From Evernia prunastri (Eukaryota > Ascomycota > Lecanoromycetes > Lecanorales > Parmeliaceae): a DNA stretch of 64,000 nt. The stretch is from contig NKYR01000034.1 of assembly GCA_003184365.1 (NCBI GenBank), forward strand, positions 271,968-335,967, given 5' to 3'. The notes below the pieces were generated by a model that made no database searches, was not told the DNA's origin, and saw only the letters and a list, made by a program, of their open reading frames with translations. Both the position numbers and the translations under genes were made by a program. This document shows, piece by piece, positions 1-11,687 of the stretch (its first letter is position 1; the number at the start of each line of letters is the position of its first letter).

Positions 1-529
1 CCCCGTCTGCACCTCATTGAACTTCTTCAACTCGGCCTCTACCCTTGGCCCAAAATCCCCAAATTCGAGTTCCGCAAGGGCTTCAATGACTGCGTTGGGT
101 GGAATGGTGCGTTTGCCGGTGGAGAGGGAGGCCGTGTTGGCGGCGTGAGCGAGGTAGTTTATGAAGACCGTGGCGCCTTTGCTCATGGCGAGGATGGAGT
201 CTTTGTGCAAGGAGGTGTTGGCGGGGAGGACGCCTTTGGCGAGACGTTGGACCATTGTGCGGGGAAGGGAGAGGTCCTACATACCGTGACAAGTAGTTAG
301 CCAAGATAGCGTGTGTAGCAGTGAAGTAAATCAGAAATGAAGTCCTAGACAGTTCTGCCCTGATGGCCATTGAGGGTGATTGTGGACGTGGATACATCAA
401 TATGGAGGGAAACTTGTGTCTTAGGGTATTAAGACCTACCTCGATATTGATACCTTCGCGTTCTTTAACCGGAGTGCCATCTTCACCCGTAGCACTGATT
501 TGCGATATGTTACTTTTGCGAGGAGGCAT
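1..529 (-). CDS. DPB4: DNA polymerase epsilon histone-fold subunit, DPB4/POLE3-like (3' end outside window)
   Basis: The visible exons are 440..529 and <1..276, separated by a 163-nt intron with a GTAGGT donor and a TAG acceptor. The first exon gives a short basic N-terminus (MPPRKSNISQ). The second starts DLSLPRTMVQRLAKGVLP and continues with TSLHKDSILAMSKGATVFIN, a histone-fold alpha1-loop-alpha2 of the CBF/NF-Y/POLE3 type. The family is the small Pol epsilon subunit, which pairs with Dpb3 in the nucleus and also serves in ISW2/CHRAC-type remodellers. The protein runs off the left edge after about 120 residues, so the usual acidic tail cannot be seen. ATG at 529 is the only sensible start. 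NF-YB-like or CHRAC17-like naming is possible; the LPRTMVQRLAKG stretch favours Dpb4. The SLD3 replication gene lies next to it on the same strand. Confidence 0.78.
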
Positions 530-1067
530 TCTATGAGAACTTATTCGAGGAGAGTGGATTGTAAAGCTTGTGATGATATTTGGGACCAGCAGTGACGACT
601 TCTAACTGATGCTTCTTGCGATGTTGACCATAGGAAGGGATAAAGTGAATTTGTGAGGCTTGGAGGACGTATTCGCGTTTCCATTTTGTGGCTTTTTAGG
701 GTTAGCGTTATATAGAATCCACCTTGGCTTGGTTTGGCAAGTCGAGCAACATTGACATTCTATGGGAGGAAAAGGGCGATCTTGAGATTGACCTGATGTT
801 GATACTGGTTTTATATTTGTGTAAATTGGCGCCACTTGCTACTTATGTGTCAAAGCATCCCACTGCCTCTCCTCTGGTAGCACGCTCAGACTCTGAGACC
901 CTAATCATGTCAAATTCCTCCCAGAGCGACGAAGGCTGAGTTCAAAAGCGCTATCCTACAAACTGCCATTATGATACCTTTTCCTTCATTGATGCAATCA
1001 GCCCCCGAACGCCCCAAACCCTGCACTTTAACACCGTCGCTATATGCAAAAGAGAGAGAATTTCAAT
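530..1067. other. intergenic region between DPB4 and SLD3
   Basis: About 540 bp serving as the DPB4 promoter and the SLD3 3' region. Small frames at 602-835 (minus) and 724-939 (plus) overlap each other, have no recognisable domain and are not supported. I see no repeat or RNA gene. Confidence 0.6.
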
Positions 1068-4025
1068 TCATAACAATTCGTCAATTTCATCTTCCCATCC
1101 CAAAGCTGCGTAGATAGATTCCTTTCCCTGCGAGAATGGCGGCAGGACAGCTTTGGGCGACCTGTCCGTAGATTTGCTCGCAGCAGGCTGAGCTTTGACT
1201 GGCGTTGCATTAATGGTAGCATCTTCAGATTGCTCGACTTGATACGGATAACGGAACTTCGATGGCGTCTCATGAATCTGCAATGGCCAACGGGTGGAAG
1301 TAGATAGTCCATTGGAAGCTTTCGGTGATCTCGGCGCTGCTAATAGAGGAGGTGGTTGAAACTTTTCAGCAACAGATTCTATCGCTACAGTAGAGATCGG
1401 TGGAGATTCCCAGAGCTTGGAAGGACCTCTCGTCGGTGTTTCAGCGATAGGCAAAGCGGGGTTGCCAGCCTTTCTTGTACTGTCTGGAGCTAAGAAAGGC
1501 GACTGTCGTGCCTTCCTTGAAGACGAAGGCACACATGAGACACTTGACGGTGAATTTTTCTCTATCTCAGGTAGTGATGCTATACCTTGCTCTCTGAAAT
1601 GTGGAAGGCCGCCGTAGACGTCCTTTCGTCTGTTGTTGCTTGGCGTAGCCATAACTTGAGCACCCTGAGCGAATGGATTGCGGACAGGGTTCTTAGACTC
1701 TGCAGACGTTAGTGCAAAGGACATAGACTTAAGCTGAGCGTTTTATACTTCTCGAGTGTGATGCTGCCGCCCTTCGCTCTGCATTTTCAACTAATTCCTT
1801 GACCGCCATGCGAGGATTAGGCTTTTTCAGCGCGGCGATAGCGCCTTGAAGCTCCCGTTCTACTCTAGCTTTCTTCTTGAGCTTAGCTTCCATGGCCTGT
1901 GATGTTGCGTGTAAATCTACTTCTCGCTGGCTATAGCGCTTGTGCATTGCAACCCTGTTGAGCGGAATTGACGACAAAGATGTGTCGCGGACTTCGCGTT
2001 TCACTTGAGGCAAGACAGGGTCGGTGGCAGATCGTGTCAGGGACGGTGGTGGCTTTTGGGAGGCATGTCGCTCATCGGTCAATACACGTTCCAAGGTACG
2101 TCGAGGTCTTCGGACTTGCAGACTTTGCACCGATGCACCCGGCTTTAGTAACGCAGATGATGATGCAGATGTCGCAAATAATGGCCGCTTCGTCGAAGGT
2201 TGCTTGGGTCCTCCGAGCTTTCGGCAGAGCAATGTCGTCAACTCTGGCAGGCGTGTTCCATAGCTAAAAGATTCAGCAACGGACAATCCCAAAGCCAGCA
2301 GTGAAGAAACTCACAAAGGGAGAATAACATCTATACAGAACTGCCGTAAATGATCCCTGCCTGTTGCTTTCGGTGTTGATTTTGCTTCATGTTGAGATAC
2401 AATCCTTTCCTCGCCATTTGAGGTCTTCATCTCATCCACGCTCATTGACTGCCAAATGCACAGGCGGTCAACAAGCAGATCCAGCAACATGCTAAGGTCT
2501 TGGGACTTCTTATGTTTCTTTTGAGTCTTCTTCTTCTTCATTTTCTGCGAGCCGTCGCCTCCTTCCATAGAATCTGTTGGTGGTAGGTCCTCTACTGGCT
2601 GAGTCGTCGATAGCGATTCGAGTGCAAGAGTCTCAAGAGAGAGAATGATTTGCATTTGAGTTTCTCTAGCCCTCTGCTCAAGCACAGCTGACCTGGTTGC
2701 TTCTTCTCTTGCATCTGGTGAATCGCAAGCAACAGTAGACAAATCTCTACTCAGCCACCATCGAGCAATGTTAACTTCTTCTCCTGGATATAGGCCATTC
2801 TTGCCGACATTGAATTTCTTAGGCTTGCGAACTTTCTTGCTAATCGTCTCGATTGCCATTGTACATTCCTCGTCTGAAAGCAGATCAAAAGGGAATTCTT
2901 TAACCAATTCTGGCAACGCTTCACGATATTTCGTATCCATAGAAGCGAGCGACAGGATGCAAGATCGCAAGAATGAAGTCAAATGAGAGTAATTGTTAAC
3001 AGACCCATCGTAGACGGAAAAGGCTGCCCTTGCTCGAGACAATGGCCCTTTTGCAAAATATGCCAATGACGACTGAACATGCATCAGCAGCTATGGCCAA
3101 AATTCGTGAAAAAAATGCTTTACCTTAGACGCATATAATGCCTCCTGGTACTGAGCCCTGACCATTTTAAATACCTCCTCTGGGTCTTGTGCTACTTCAT
3201 CCATTATGTCCGTTGGTACATTTCTGGTCTGATCCTTTGAAGACGATTGTGGTATCTTTTGGGTAATTTGAGCTGGTACAATTGGTTTCTGTTTGGTCGT
3301 TTGCAAGCACAATCGAACTCCGTAAGTCTTTGCGGTCTTCTCACCCCCATCACACCCGTTTCCGAAGCTGGAATCAACCGCCGCAGTACTCCACCACTTG
3401 TCTCCTGGATGTCCTGGCTGCTCTTGGCGTCGCCTCCTCCGTGGGGGTACAATATCTATAGTTACAGCCTTCAATCGCTTGAGGCTATTGACAGTCACCC
3501 AATTACCCAGTCCACATATTGCGTAAACCCCGTCTTGTACGCGCTCGACAGCAAAGAGTCCGTCATCATCGGTTGATTGTGCGATCAAAACTGTCGGTTG
3601 ATTTAACGATTGGTCCTCATGCACAATGTCTTCCAGGACTTCTATGCGTGCTGAGAATAATTTGGGGCCTGGAAGGTCGTATAGGCCTCTGAGTGGATTG
3701 AGGTATGCTAAAGGAAGACATGATCGTGGTAGTCGTAGCCTCGGTACTAGCTTCTGTGCTTGGGGGAACGAAAGCGACGGATGCGACTTTGATAGTCCTG
3801 TCAGCGTAGACTTTTTATGCTGCCCTAATGTCATACCTCTATAGTGAACGCCTCTCCGACGTCATTTCCGTAGTCAGCGTCAACGAGCTTTCGTTTCCGA
3901 GATGCTTGGGCAGTTATTGGCTTAGTTGCATTCGATGTAGGAGACAATAAGATGTCTCGAACATGCCCGAGATTCGACGATAAGTCACGAGAATCATGAT
4001 GCTCCGTATCGGACATCGCAGGCAA
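1068..4025 (-). CDS. SLD3: DNA replication initiation factor Sld3 (Treslin family)
   Basis: Five exons fit one frame: 3837..4025, 3124..3753, 2315..3072, 1749..2263 and 1068..1699, giving 907 residues. All introns have GT donors and AG acceptors; the third has a Y-rich tail before TTTTAG and the fourth a CACTAAC branch site. The Sld3 core domain is seen in KLVPRLRLPRSCLPLAYLNP, DKWWSTAA, and across the exon 2-3 join at YASK/SSLAYFAKGPLSRARAAF. It continues with a Lys-rich stretch (KMKKKKTQKKHKKSQDLSML) and LVDRLCIWQS. The C-terminal third is Ser/Pro-rich and disordered-looking, with many SP/TP sites, as expected for the region CDK phosphorylates to recruit Dpb11. In yeast Sld3 loads Cdc45 onto the Mcm2-7 helicase. 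The start at 4025 is the first ATG of the exon that splices in frame. Confidence 0.8.
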
Positions 4026-5558
4026 TCATTGCCGTGCAGCTCCTTCCCATCCTCTTTGCAAAGGCAAGTTCTCGACGCGTGAAGCTAGAAAGCGCGCGGA
4101 GAGACTTCTAGGAAAGTGCCGAGGCTTTATATATTACGATACTCAGGTCGGGTTTTTATCTTTGGGACACTAAGGTAAACTGCAGACGCAAAGGTGTGCG
4201 CCCTATCCGAAAACAGCTTAGTGTCCCAAGATCAAAAGCTGTTCTCCGGCGTATTTAAAACACTTTCCTTACATCCGTACCTGCATCTTGTATATTCGAA
4301 TTTTCCGAGAAGAATCAAGCGAGGACAGTACCATCTTTTTGGCACTGACGCCCTTCATGCAAAGGTCAAGGTTGTCTGCGCAATGCTGTCCTGGACACAT
4401 ACGTTCAAAGGCATTGATGGCGGAACTATTTCAATCGCGGACTTGACGGAGCCGCGAGCTTTTGGATCTATTGCCTATCACGTACAAGCTGTTCATTGGC
4501 AAGGTGGAGGACACTCAAACAAAGACTGAGATGACTGGTTGACCATGCCGAAAGCACACGGGGTGATGGTCTTCAGTGAAGCAAGGGATCTGTTCCTCGG
4601 ACACATTGATCCAACAACCTCTCTATACTGTCTATCGTCCCCTTGCCCTTTATCTTCCGTGTCGCTGAATGCGCCAAAAATCCTGCACAGTGCTAAATTG
4701 GAACCCCTACTCTTGCAAGGCAGCCCTGCAGTGTGGAACGGGGGATTCTACCTAGCGTTGTGGGAAGTGCAAGAGTTGAAATTGGGCACGGGATAGGACC
4801 AAAGCCCCAATTGATCTCATGTTAGAGGGAAGAGGTTAATAATTCTAGAATTGGCTTCTGGGAGCACATGAATTGAGCTTTGGAGAACTCTTTTGAACGT
4901 GACGCAGGCATTGAACCGCAATCTCGAAGCATCTTTTAGCTTATTGTCTACCTAGGTGACCCTTCAGGCGGGGTCGTTGTTCGATATCTAGGCGAAGAAG
5001 CCTCACCATGTGCAGAGCTTTTGACGCAGACCTTCGTACAGATTTGTCATAGGACTCGAATATCAGAGTCTCCAGATCCACGTGGGGAGGTTGGAGTACC
5101 TACTTGGATCATGAGTACGGCATGAATCTGGTACAGAGGATTCTCTACCGAGTAAGTAATGTGATTGATTTCGAAAATCTTGCGGTTCTGGCAGAACCTT
5201 TGGTCGTTCCGCAAAAAATCATCAATGTGTAAGTACCAATTCCAACCTTCAAATACTGTCCCGATGAAACGTTGATTAAACAGACTTTGGAATGTTTTGT
5301 GTTTCGAGCCGAACTGCTGCTGGGGCAACCTGATTGGTGTTTACCCCACGGCCATTTTTAGACTATCGGAAAACAAGATCAAGATAACCACCTTGAACAT
5401 TCCATGTTCCTATTAGATCCTGCATCATTCCTTCGCAGCATTTACCGACCATATTTTTTCCTACACTCGTTTGCGCTTTTTCTCATCCTAGAAGCCCACG
5501 AATTATAATTCTCGCCAAATCAAAGCGTCTTGGCCCAAGAGTGGTCGAAGAATTGACA
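4026..5558. other. intergenic region between divergent SLD3 and LIM-protein genes
   Basis: About 1.5 kb upstream of both genes. Frames of 85-111 codons occur at 4194-4529, 4539-4796 and 5047-5328 but show no domain, no biased composition and no splice continuation, so I did not call them. The only structure noted is a short inverted repeat at 4162-4229. The last 150 bp before 5559 are pyrimidine-rich, as in fungal promoters. Confidence 0.55.
4162..4229. repeat. 13-bp perfect inverted repeat, 42-nt spacer
   Basis: The left arm TTGGGACACTAAG (4162-4174) is exactly complementary to the right arm CTTAGTGTCCCAA (4217-4229). Pairing resumes outside the arms as ATCT/AGAT if one extra T is bulged. 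It lies about 140-200 bp upstream of the SLD3 start and could fold as a hairpin or bind a dimeric factor. It has no coding content. Confidence 0.7.
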
Positions 5559-8198
5559 ATGAGCTTACTGCATAAGCCGAGACACCAAGATGAGCATTGT
5601 GAGATTGGAGGTGGAGACACGCCCACGATATCCTCAGATACACTCGCCTACCGAGCAAGTGCTCCTAGAGTCTCGAGGAGGCGTTCTTCCGGTCTGAAGT
5701 TTTTCGCATCGTCATCGACCTCGAAACCGGACCTTGTCCACAGCTCGCACAGAAAGTGGGAAGCCGATTATCTGAAGGACCTTCGTGTCAACCGGCCTGC
5801 ACGACCAGGTGGTTCCCGGCCATTACCCGGCCGAGCGGCCACGACCACGGCGGAGCCCTATGCCAGAGCGTCCTCAGCTCTATCGTTCCGACCCTCACAC
5901 TCAGCGCAACAAGCAGATCTGAATACAGGTTACAAGTATGAGAGATCCGCGAGTGCACTGTCACATAGGCGAGCCCAGTCAGACATGCCCACTGCAGATG
6001 CAGCCACAGAAAAGCTAGGCGCAGGTGTGACTTCACGAGACTTTTCAACTTCCACACTACCCAGAGTGCCTCCGATAAATCCGAGTGGAACATACCGAGA
6101 AAGTGGGATGCGATGGATTGAAAAGCAGGAAGCTCGATCATTGAGGGAAGCTCTAGAGAACATAGATTTGCGAGATGAGGCAAAGGTTCACGCCGCTGCT
6201 CAAGATGAAGCGTCAGAGCTCGTCTGGAAACACAGAAATCAAGAAATGCCCCAGCCGAATCCGGACCGGCTTCGCAGCTACAAAGATCACCTTACCAAGG
6301 GAGCACATGCTCGGAGCCAGAGCGTTGGCTGGCATGCAGAGCAGGGCGAAACCGCTACAGGTCATCGATCGGTTTCTGATACATCAAACTCTAGTGGAGG
6401 CGAAAAGACCCCGTCACGGACAACTCGCAACCCAGTCATCACATTTACAGAACCTGGAAAGCCCAGCGAAGAGGTGCAATCTTGCCAAGAAATAGGCCAC
6501 CCATTGTGGGACTCTCCACAGAAGAGGGCTTATGTGAATTTGAATACTGGAAATTTGCCCAAGGTTGCAGGTCGCCGTCGATCTAGTGGACTCAGAGCAC
6601 GGAAGGTGAGTGACGGGTTGTTTAGGAATCCTGAGGACAAGATCTATGAAGAGCCAGACCCCGACAAGAAGACATCTGAGGCCAATGGCTTAGATCAGAG
6701 CAGGATACCTGCACCTCTCGTTACAAAGAATCGAAACACAATGTCCAAAGACCGTACCGGAAGTCAGCCTTTCATCCGATCGAGATTTGCCTCTGCCGAA
6801 GACAAAATGAAAGTCTTTCGGTCCGAAATCCACAGGAACCCACCCTCACAATCTCGCAATCCTTCCTACTTGAGAAATCCATCAGTCTCAGAGTCCCCGG
6901 TCCCAGTAATTGCCGAGCATGTGGAGAGCCGCAGAAACTCGCCAATGAACAAAGACGGCAAGGAGATTCGTAGTGATGATATCAGAGCTGCTACAAGTAT
7001 GCGGATGAAGGATAGAAGTCCAAAGTTGCCTTCCCCAACTGTCGTCAGCGATCGCCCGGGAAGGCCAATCGTTAGTTTCGAGCATGATTGGAAGCCAAAA
7101 GATACAAGCAAGCAAGAAGAACCTTCCTCAATCCGTCCATCTGCAGTACCCGACGGGCTTCGAAGCAAGCCTCAAATGCCAGCAACAACAGCTTCAGCGC
7201 CCATAGTACCAACGATCAATGTTCCCGATCTACCCTCTATTTATATCGATGAAGCGCCACCCAGCAACCCACCTTCCGTGCCCTCCATCTCTGTCTCTGA
7301 CGCTGCAATACCAACCATCTCACTACCCGATGATCCACCTACCACGCGACCTCTTCCGTCTCTTTCAAGCAGATATCGTCCATCACCGGCCAATCGTCCT
7401 CTTCCTAACCATTCATCCACGTCACCAGTCCACTCATCGAAGCTGCACTGGACACCATTTTCCCGCCGAGCTACCGCTCAGTGTGCCGCCTGCGCTCTCC
7501 CGATCGAAGGCCGCATCGTCAGCGCCGCGTCCCAGCGCTTCCATCCTCACTGCTTTACGTGCCACCACTGTGCCGAACCCCTAGAATGCGTTGCCTTCTA
7601 CCCCGAGCCCGACCCTGCCCGCACAGCTCGCGTTGAACGCATTGAAGCTCGCCTAGCTTGCAACACCCACGCTTTACCTAACGAGAAAGAAGGTGAAACA
7701 GCTGCCGATGACGGCGACTCATCCCTACGCTTTTACTGCCATCTCGACTACCATGAACTTTATTCTCCACGCTGCCGCAGCTGCAAAACGCCTATTGAGA
7801 CCGAGGTTGTTCTCGCCTGCGGTGGATCCTGGCATGTAGGCCATTTTTTTTGCGCAGAATGCGGTGATCCTTTCGATGCGAAGACGCCCTTCGTGGAGAA
7901 GAACGGGTATGCATGGTGTGTGGGATGTCATGCTGGGAAATTCAGCGGGAAGTGCAAGGGATGTAGGAAGCCGGTCGTTGAGGGTGGCGTAAGCGCGCTG
8001 GGTTCTGAGTGGCATGCCGAGTGCTTTTGTTGTGTGGTAAGTTTTCGCATAAAGCGGGATGCATGCATGGTGGACCTGTGCTGACGCGTGGACTCACAGG
8101 AGTGTGGAGGTCAGTTCAAGGATGGAAGGTTCTTCACGCGGGAGATTGACGAGAAGCCGGTGTGTGTGGCGTGTGAGGAGAGTAGGTTGAAGGCTTGA
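5559..8198 (+). CDS. LIM-domain protein, paxillin-like (three LIM zinc fingers)
   Basis: Two exons, 5559..8036 and 8100..8198, encode 858 residues. The intron has a GTAAGT donor and CACAG acceptor and interrupts the third LIM finger. The first 640 residues are Ser/Pro/Arg-rich and low complexity, with a poly-Pro-like stretch around 540-630. LIM1 begins at Cys642 (CAACALPIEG, then HPHCFTCHHC). LIM2 has CRSCKTP and HVGHFFCAEC, with His in the fourth ligand position, which the LIM consensus allows. LIM3 is CKGCRKP, HAECFCC and, across the splice, VECGGQF to CVACEE. This layout resembles fungal Pxl1-type proteins that link Rho signalling to actin and the septum or hyphal tip. The frame is open upstream to a GTG at 5541, but the first ATG is 5559. 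Assignment to Pxl1 rather than another fungal LIM family is inference. Confidence 0.82.
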
Positions 8199-9744
8199 TT
8201 GACCATGAAGGGAGAAGGGTGAGAGTAGACGATACAAGGCGAATTGGAAATCGAAGAAATGAAGATGCTTTAGCATGCATATTCATTCTTTGAAGTGTGC
8301 ACCCTGAGCGTTACTACGCAAGCTGAAATATCCCAATCTATCCCTTGATTGATTCACGGTCCTTGATTCAACGTTCTCTCATTTGCATAAATCGTAGGAA
8401 CACCTCTACTCAAAGTACACCTTTTGTCTTTCTCTAAACCAACAACCGGAGTCTCTTACGCTTCATGATCACAGTGGCATTTCTTACCAAACGCTTCGGA
8501 CTTCCTCTACTACACATCTGTTCGGACATCAATTTTCCTTCACCCTACAACCAACCTGTTACCCCGCGGCCAGAGTAAGCTTGTCCTTCAGCCTGTTGTC
8601 GAAAGTTTTCCAAGCACCTTCCCGTCACAACTTACCGGAAAATATCATGTTTACATCCGTGATCAAGGCAGCATTTATGACCTCAAGACCTGGATTGTAA
8701 AGACTCGTTATCGATTACTGCACACAGTTCGCCGGAGAGTATGTCCCCAATGGCAGGGTCAATGGCATATTCAGAGATCATGGCTGCAAAGAATGCATGC
8801 CAAGCACGCTGAAGAAAAAAAGCAGCTGTCAAGGCAGATCAAACAGTTGCAGAGTTTGTGGGAAAGTCTTTTTTTCTTTCAAGCGCACGACATAGCAGGC
8901 GCTATTAACATACCTCGATATTGCAACTATCGAAGATTGGGAGGACACAGGGCGAGAGACCAGGTCACCAGGATGAAGGATGGGTTGGATGGTGATAGGT
9001 CCGGGATCGAGCTCCTGGCAAGGGAAGGATTGAATTCCGGATCCTTCTCTAAAGATTCCGAGCTCAAAGAGGGTATTGCGTCTGCAGTTGGGCACGACTT
9101 CCGCAGACATTGAAGCACTATACACATTGGAGAGAGCATTATCCATGGAGATATAAACTACGACGATGTTTAGTCAATCAACAATACCTTAGTTCATACT
9201 TTGCCTGGAATACCGGCGATGGTAGCTTAGCTTGCACCGCTATCTTAGAGATCCAAAGGACCTTCAATGGCAAGCTGAGAGTCACGCTATGGGTCTCTTG
9301 GAAGTGCACAACACATGCCCTTCATACAGCATGAGTCTTGAACCACTTCGAACTGCTGGTACGGGTTCTTTCGGCGTAATATCTGACTTCCTCCTTTCTC
9401 CTCACATCGCTCAGGAGTTCTTCTTCAAGCATCTAAAGAGTCCCATCGCCTCAGCGACGCCCCAGGCAGAACACCGATTAATGTTGCAAGGTCGATATGT
9501 CAACCGATATGTCAACCGTTCATCAAAACATTCGGACCTCACAATCCGCGGAACCGACCGCTGGTCGGGTATTGACGGCGTTCTTTCTTAACTTCGCGGC
9601 GGCTTGACAAGCTCTAATTTTCTTTACCAAAAGATTTAATAAAACAGTCATGTTGATCCACTTTTTTCTCCTTCGTGATTCCGAAATCGTGATCCTACCT
9701 TGCTCTAACCCATCCAGAGCCTCCGATGGCCCGCACCTCCCTCC
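8199..9744. other. intergenic region between LIM gene and MCT transporter
   Basis: A 1.5-kb stretch without a recognised gene. It contains the unusual open frame listed at 8469-9113, a second frame at 9232-9591, and a direct duplication of a 12-bp unit (CGATATGTCAAC) at 9493-9518. The final 150 bp are pyrimidine-rich and probably hold the MCT promoter. Confidence 0.5.
8469..9113 (+). other. unexplained 214-codon open frame, possible exon of an unrecognised gene
   Basis: After a TGA at 8466 the frame stays open for 214 codons to a stop at 9111-9113. The first ATG is only at 8793, followed by a Lys/Gln/Glu-rich, coiled-coil-like stretch (MHAKHAEEKKQLSRQIKQLQ). Upstream codons read GKYHVYIRDQGSIYDLKTW and then a Trp/Gln-rich stretch (CPQWQGQWHIQRSW). 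I recognise no family. An alternative ATG at 8467 in another frame reaches a GTAAGC donor near 8576, but I could not join it convincingly. It could be an internal exon, a decayed gene or chance. Confidence 0.25.
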
Positions 9745-11273
9745 ATGAATGAAGAAGAGTCGACTCACGCTGCTGCCAAAGCAAGTGGCAATGAGCACAA
9801 CAATTCCCCTGTCAGTTCAGAGACAACAATCGCTGGGCCAGGGGCAGACCAGCCACGGGTCGAGGCAAAGAAAGAGGCGGACGAGCCACCAGATGGAGGT
9901 TATGGCTGGGTCTGCGTGGTGTGCACTTTCTTCATCAACGCGCATACATGGGGTATCAATTCCTCCTACGGCGTCTTTCTTGCCTATTATCTGGCTCACG
10001 ACTACTACCCTGGAGCTTCAGCATTAGAGTTCGCTTTTGTCGGAGGACTCTCGATATCCCAGGCATTGCTTATATCGCCAGTCGCCACCTCCATTACACG
10101 TGTATATGGAACAAGGACTACATTACTACTCGGCGTTGCGCTTGAGACTCTTGCGTTGATCAGCGCCTCTTTTACACATGAGATATGGCAGCTGTTTCTA
10201 AGTCAGGGTGTGTGCTTCGGATTCGGCATGGGGTTCCTGTTCGTGGGCTCTGTCGGTATTGTCCCACAATGGTTCACTAAGAAAAGAAGTCTTGCCAATG
10301 GTGTCGGCACTGCAGGTAGCGGCCTCGGGGGTTTGATGTATTCTTTGGCGACGAATGCGATGATTGATCGACTTGGTGTAGAGTGGGCTTTCAGGATTCT
10401 CGGAATATTGGCCTGTGCTGTCAATTGCACTTGCGCCATGCTAATAAGGGACCGAAACAAGGCTATTGGATCGATTCAATTGGCCTTCGACTACACGCTG
10501 TTTAAGAAACCAGCGTTCTTGCTCTTACTGGGATGGGGCTTCTTCAGCATGATGGGCTACATTGTCTTGCTGTTCTCGCTCCCAAATTATGCCACCAGTA
10601 TTGGGCTGAGCGCGCAGCAGGGATCGATTATTGGAGCCGTACTCAATCTTGGGCAGGCGCTTGGTCGTCCTGCTGTCGGTATCTTCTCCGACAAGGCCGG
10701 TCGTATCAATCTGGCTGGACTCTGCACATTCATTGGCGGTGTATTCTGTTTTGTCATTTGGATATTCGCCAAGAACTTTGGGGTTCTGGTCTTCTTTGCT
10801 GTCATTGTGGGAACTGTCGCCGGCACCTTTTGGACAACTATCGGGCCTGTTGGTGCTGAAGTCGTGGGCTTGAAAGAGCTACCATCGGCTCTGTCTATCG
10901 TTTGGCTTGTCCTGGTTCTTCCGACGACATGTAAGTTGCACAAATACACCTCAGTTTTCATCGCACAGTGCGTGGCTAACGTTGCTTAGTCGCTGAGCCA
11001 GTAGCTCTTGAGCTTAGGCAGAAGAGTGGAAATATCTACCTTCATGCCCAGGTTTTCACAGGCTTCATGTACGTAGCGGCGGCAATTTGCATGTGGTTTC
11101 TGCGAGCTTGGAAAATTGGACAGATAGAGCAGATTGCCGCACAGCAAGAGAAGAGGCCTGAGGATGTAGATGCATTATCTTCTGAGCCGCTGGATGATCG
11201 GGCTATCTCTTTGGCGGGGAAGAGATATAGAAGTGGTGTATTGAGACGTTTCTTCATATGGAAGAAGGTATAA
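9745..11273 (+). CDS. MFS transporter, monocarboxylate-transporter (MCT/MCH) type
   Basis: Two exons, 9745..10930 and 10990..11273, give 489 residues. The 59-nt intron (GTAAGT to CTTAG) splits the codon for Phe in the AEPVALEL region. The protein has a hydrophilic N-terminus, then the family's conserved DGGYGWVCV at the start of TM1, and about twelve hydrophobic segments. Other MFS features are GFGMGFLFVGSVGIVPQWF with KKRSLANGVGTAGSGLGG after it (loop and TM4-5), and LGRPAVGIFSDKAGR in the second half, the RxGxxSDxxGR-like repeat. The tail is short and ends with basic residues (RRFFIWKK). Fungal relatives are plasma-membrane or vacuolar permeases of uncertain substrate (yeast Mch proteins are not proven lactate transporters), so no substrate is assigned. 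No metabolic partner lies next to it. Confidence 0.88.
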
Positions 11274-11687
11274 GATCCCACGTGTATATACTCTATGATA
11301 CGATCATTATTTACGCAATAAGAGCACCCTTTTTTGAAATTGACTTGATGTGCTTCGAAGACTTCTAATGATTCACGAAGCAGTTTTCAGACTGCGTGCT
11401 TGATCAATAATGTAAGTTTCGAGTAACATAAGAGAATACGCTTCCTGATCAAAATTCGGAAACGTTGCCACATTGTTTTCCTCGAGTCTTTCCAGTGTTT
11501 ACGCCAAGCCCGCGAGGCGCCTCGCGCTTGCAGGTCCCACAACACGGCTCTCCTCTCTCCAACAGTCCAACTCATTTCTCTTAAAGCACCACCCCTCCAC
11601 ACCCACAACTTCCTTCTTGAGTATTTGACTTGCTCTCATCTATCCATAAAAACTCTTTCAAGACATCAGTCACACTCTGCAGTCAAC
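11274..11687. promoter_or_regulatory. beta-tubulin upstream region
   Basis: About 410 bp between the MCT stop and the tubulin ATG. The last 150 bp are strongly CT-rich (about 11540-11640), a usual fungal core-promoter/5'-UTR signature, followed by TATCCATAAAAA near 11641. A short GC palindrome (GGCGCCTCGCGC) lies near 11515. No factor-binding site is assigned. Confidence 0.45.

Noticed and set aside
4194..4796. Two consecutive plus-strand frames (111 and 85 codons)
   Set aside because: No domain, no splice signals joining them, and composition like the surrounding non-coding DNA.
5788..6183. Minus-strand frame of 131 codons inside the LIM gene
   Set aside because: Antisense to a well-supported exon, with no domain and no splice continuation.
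9745..11273. MCT transporter as part of a secondary-metabolite cluster
   Set aside because: Its neighbours are a LIM protein and beta-tubulin; no biosynthetic enzyme lies nearby.
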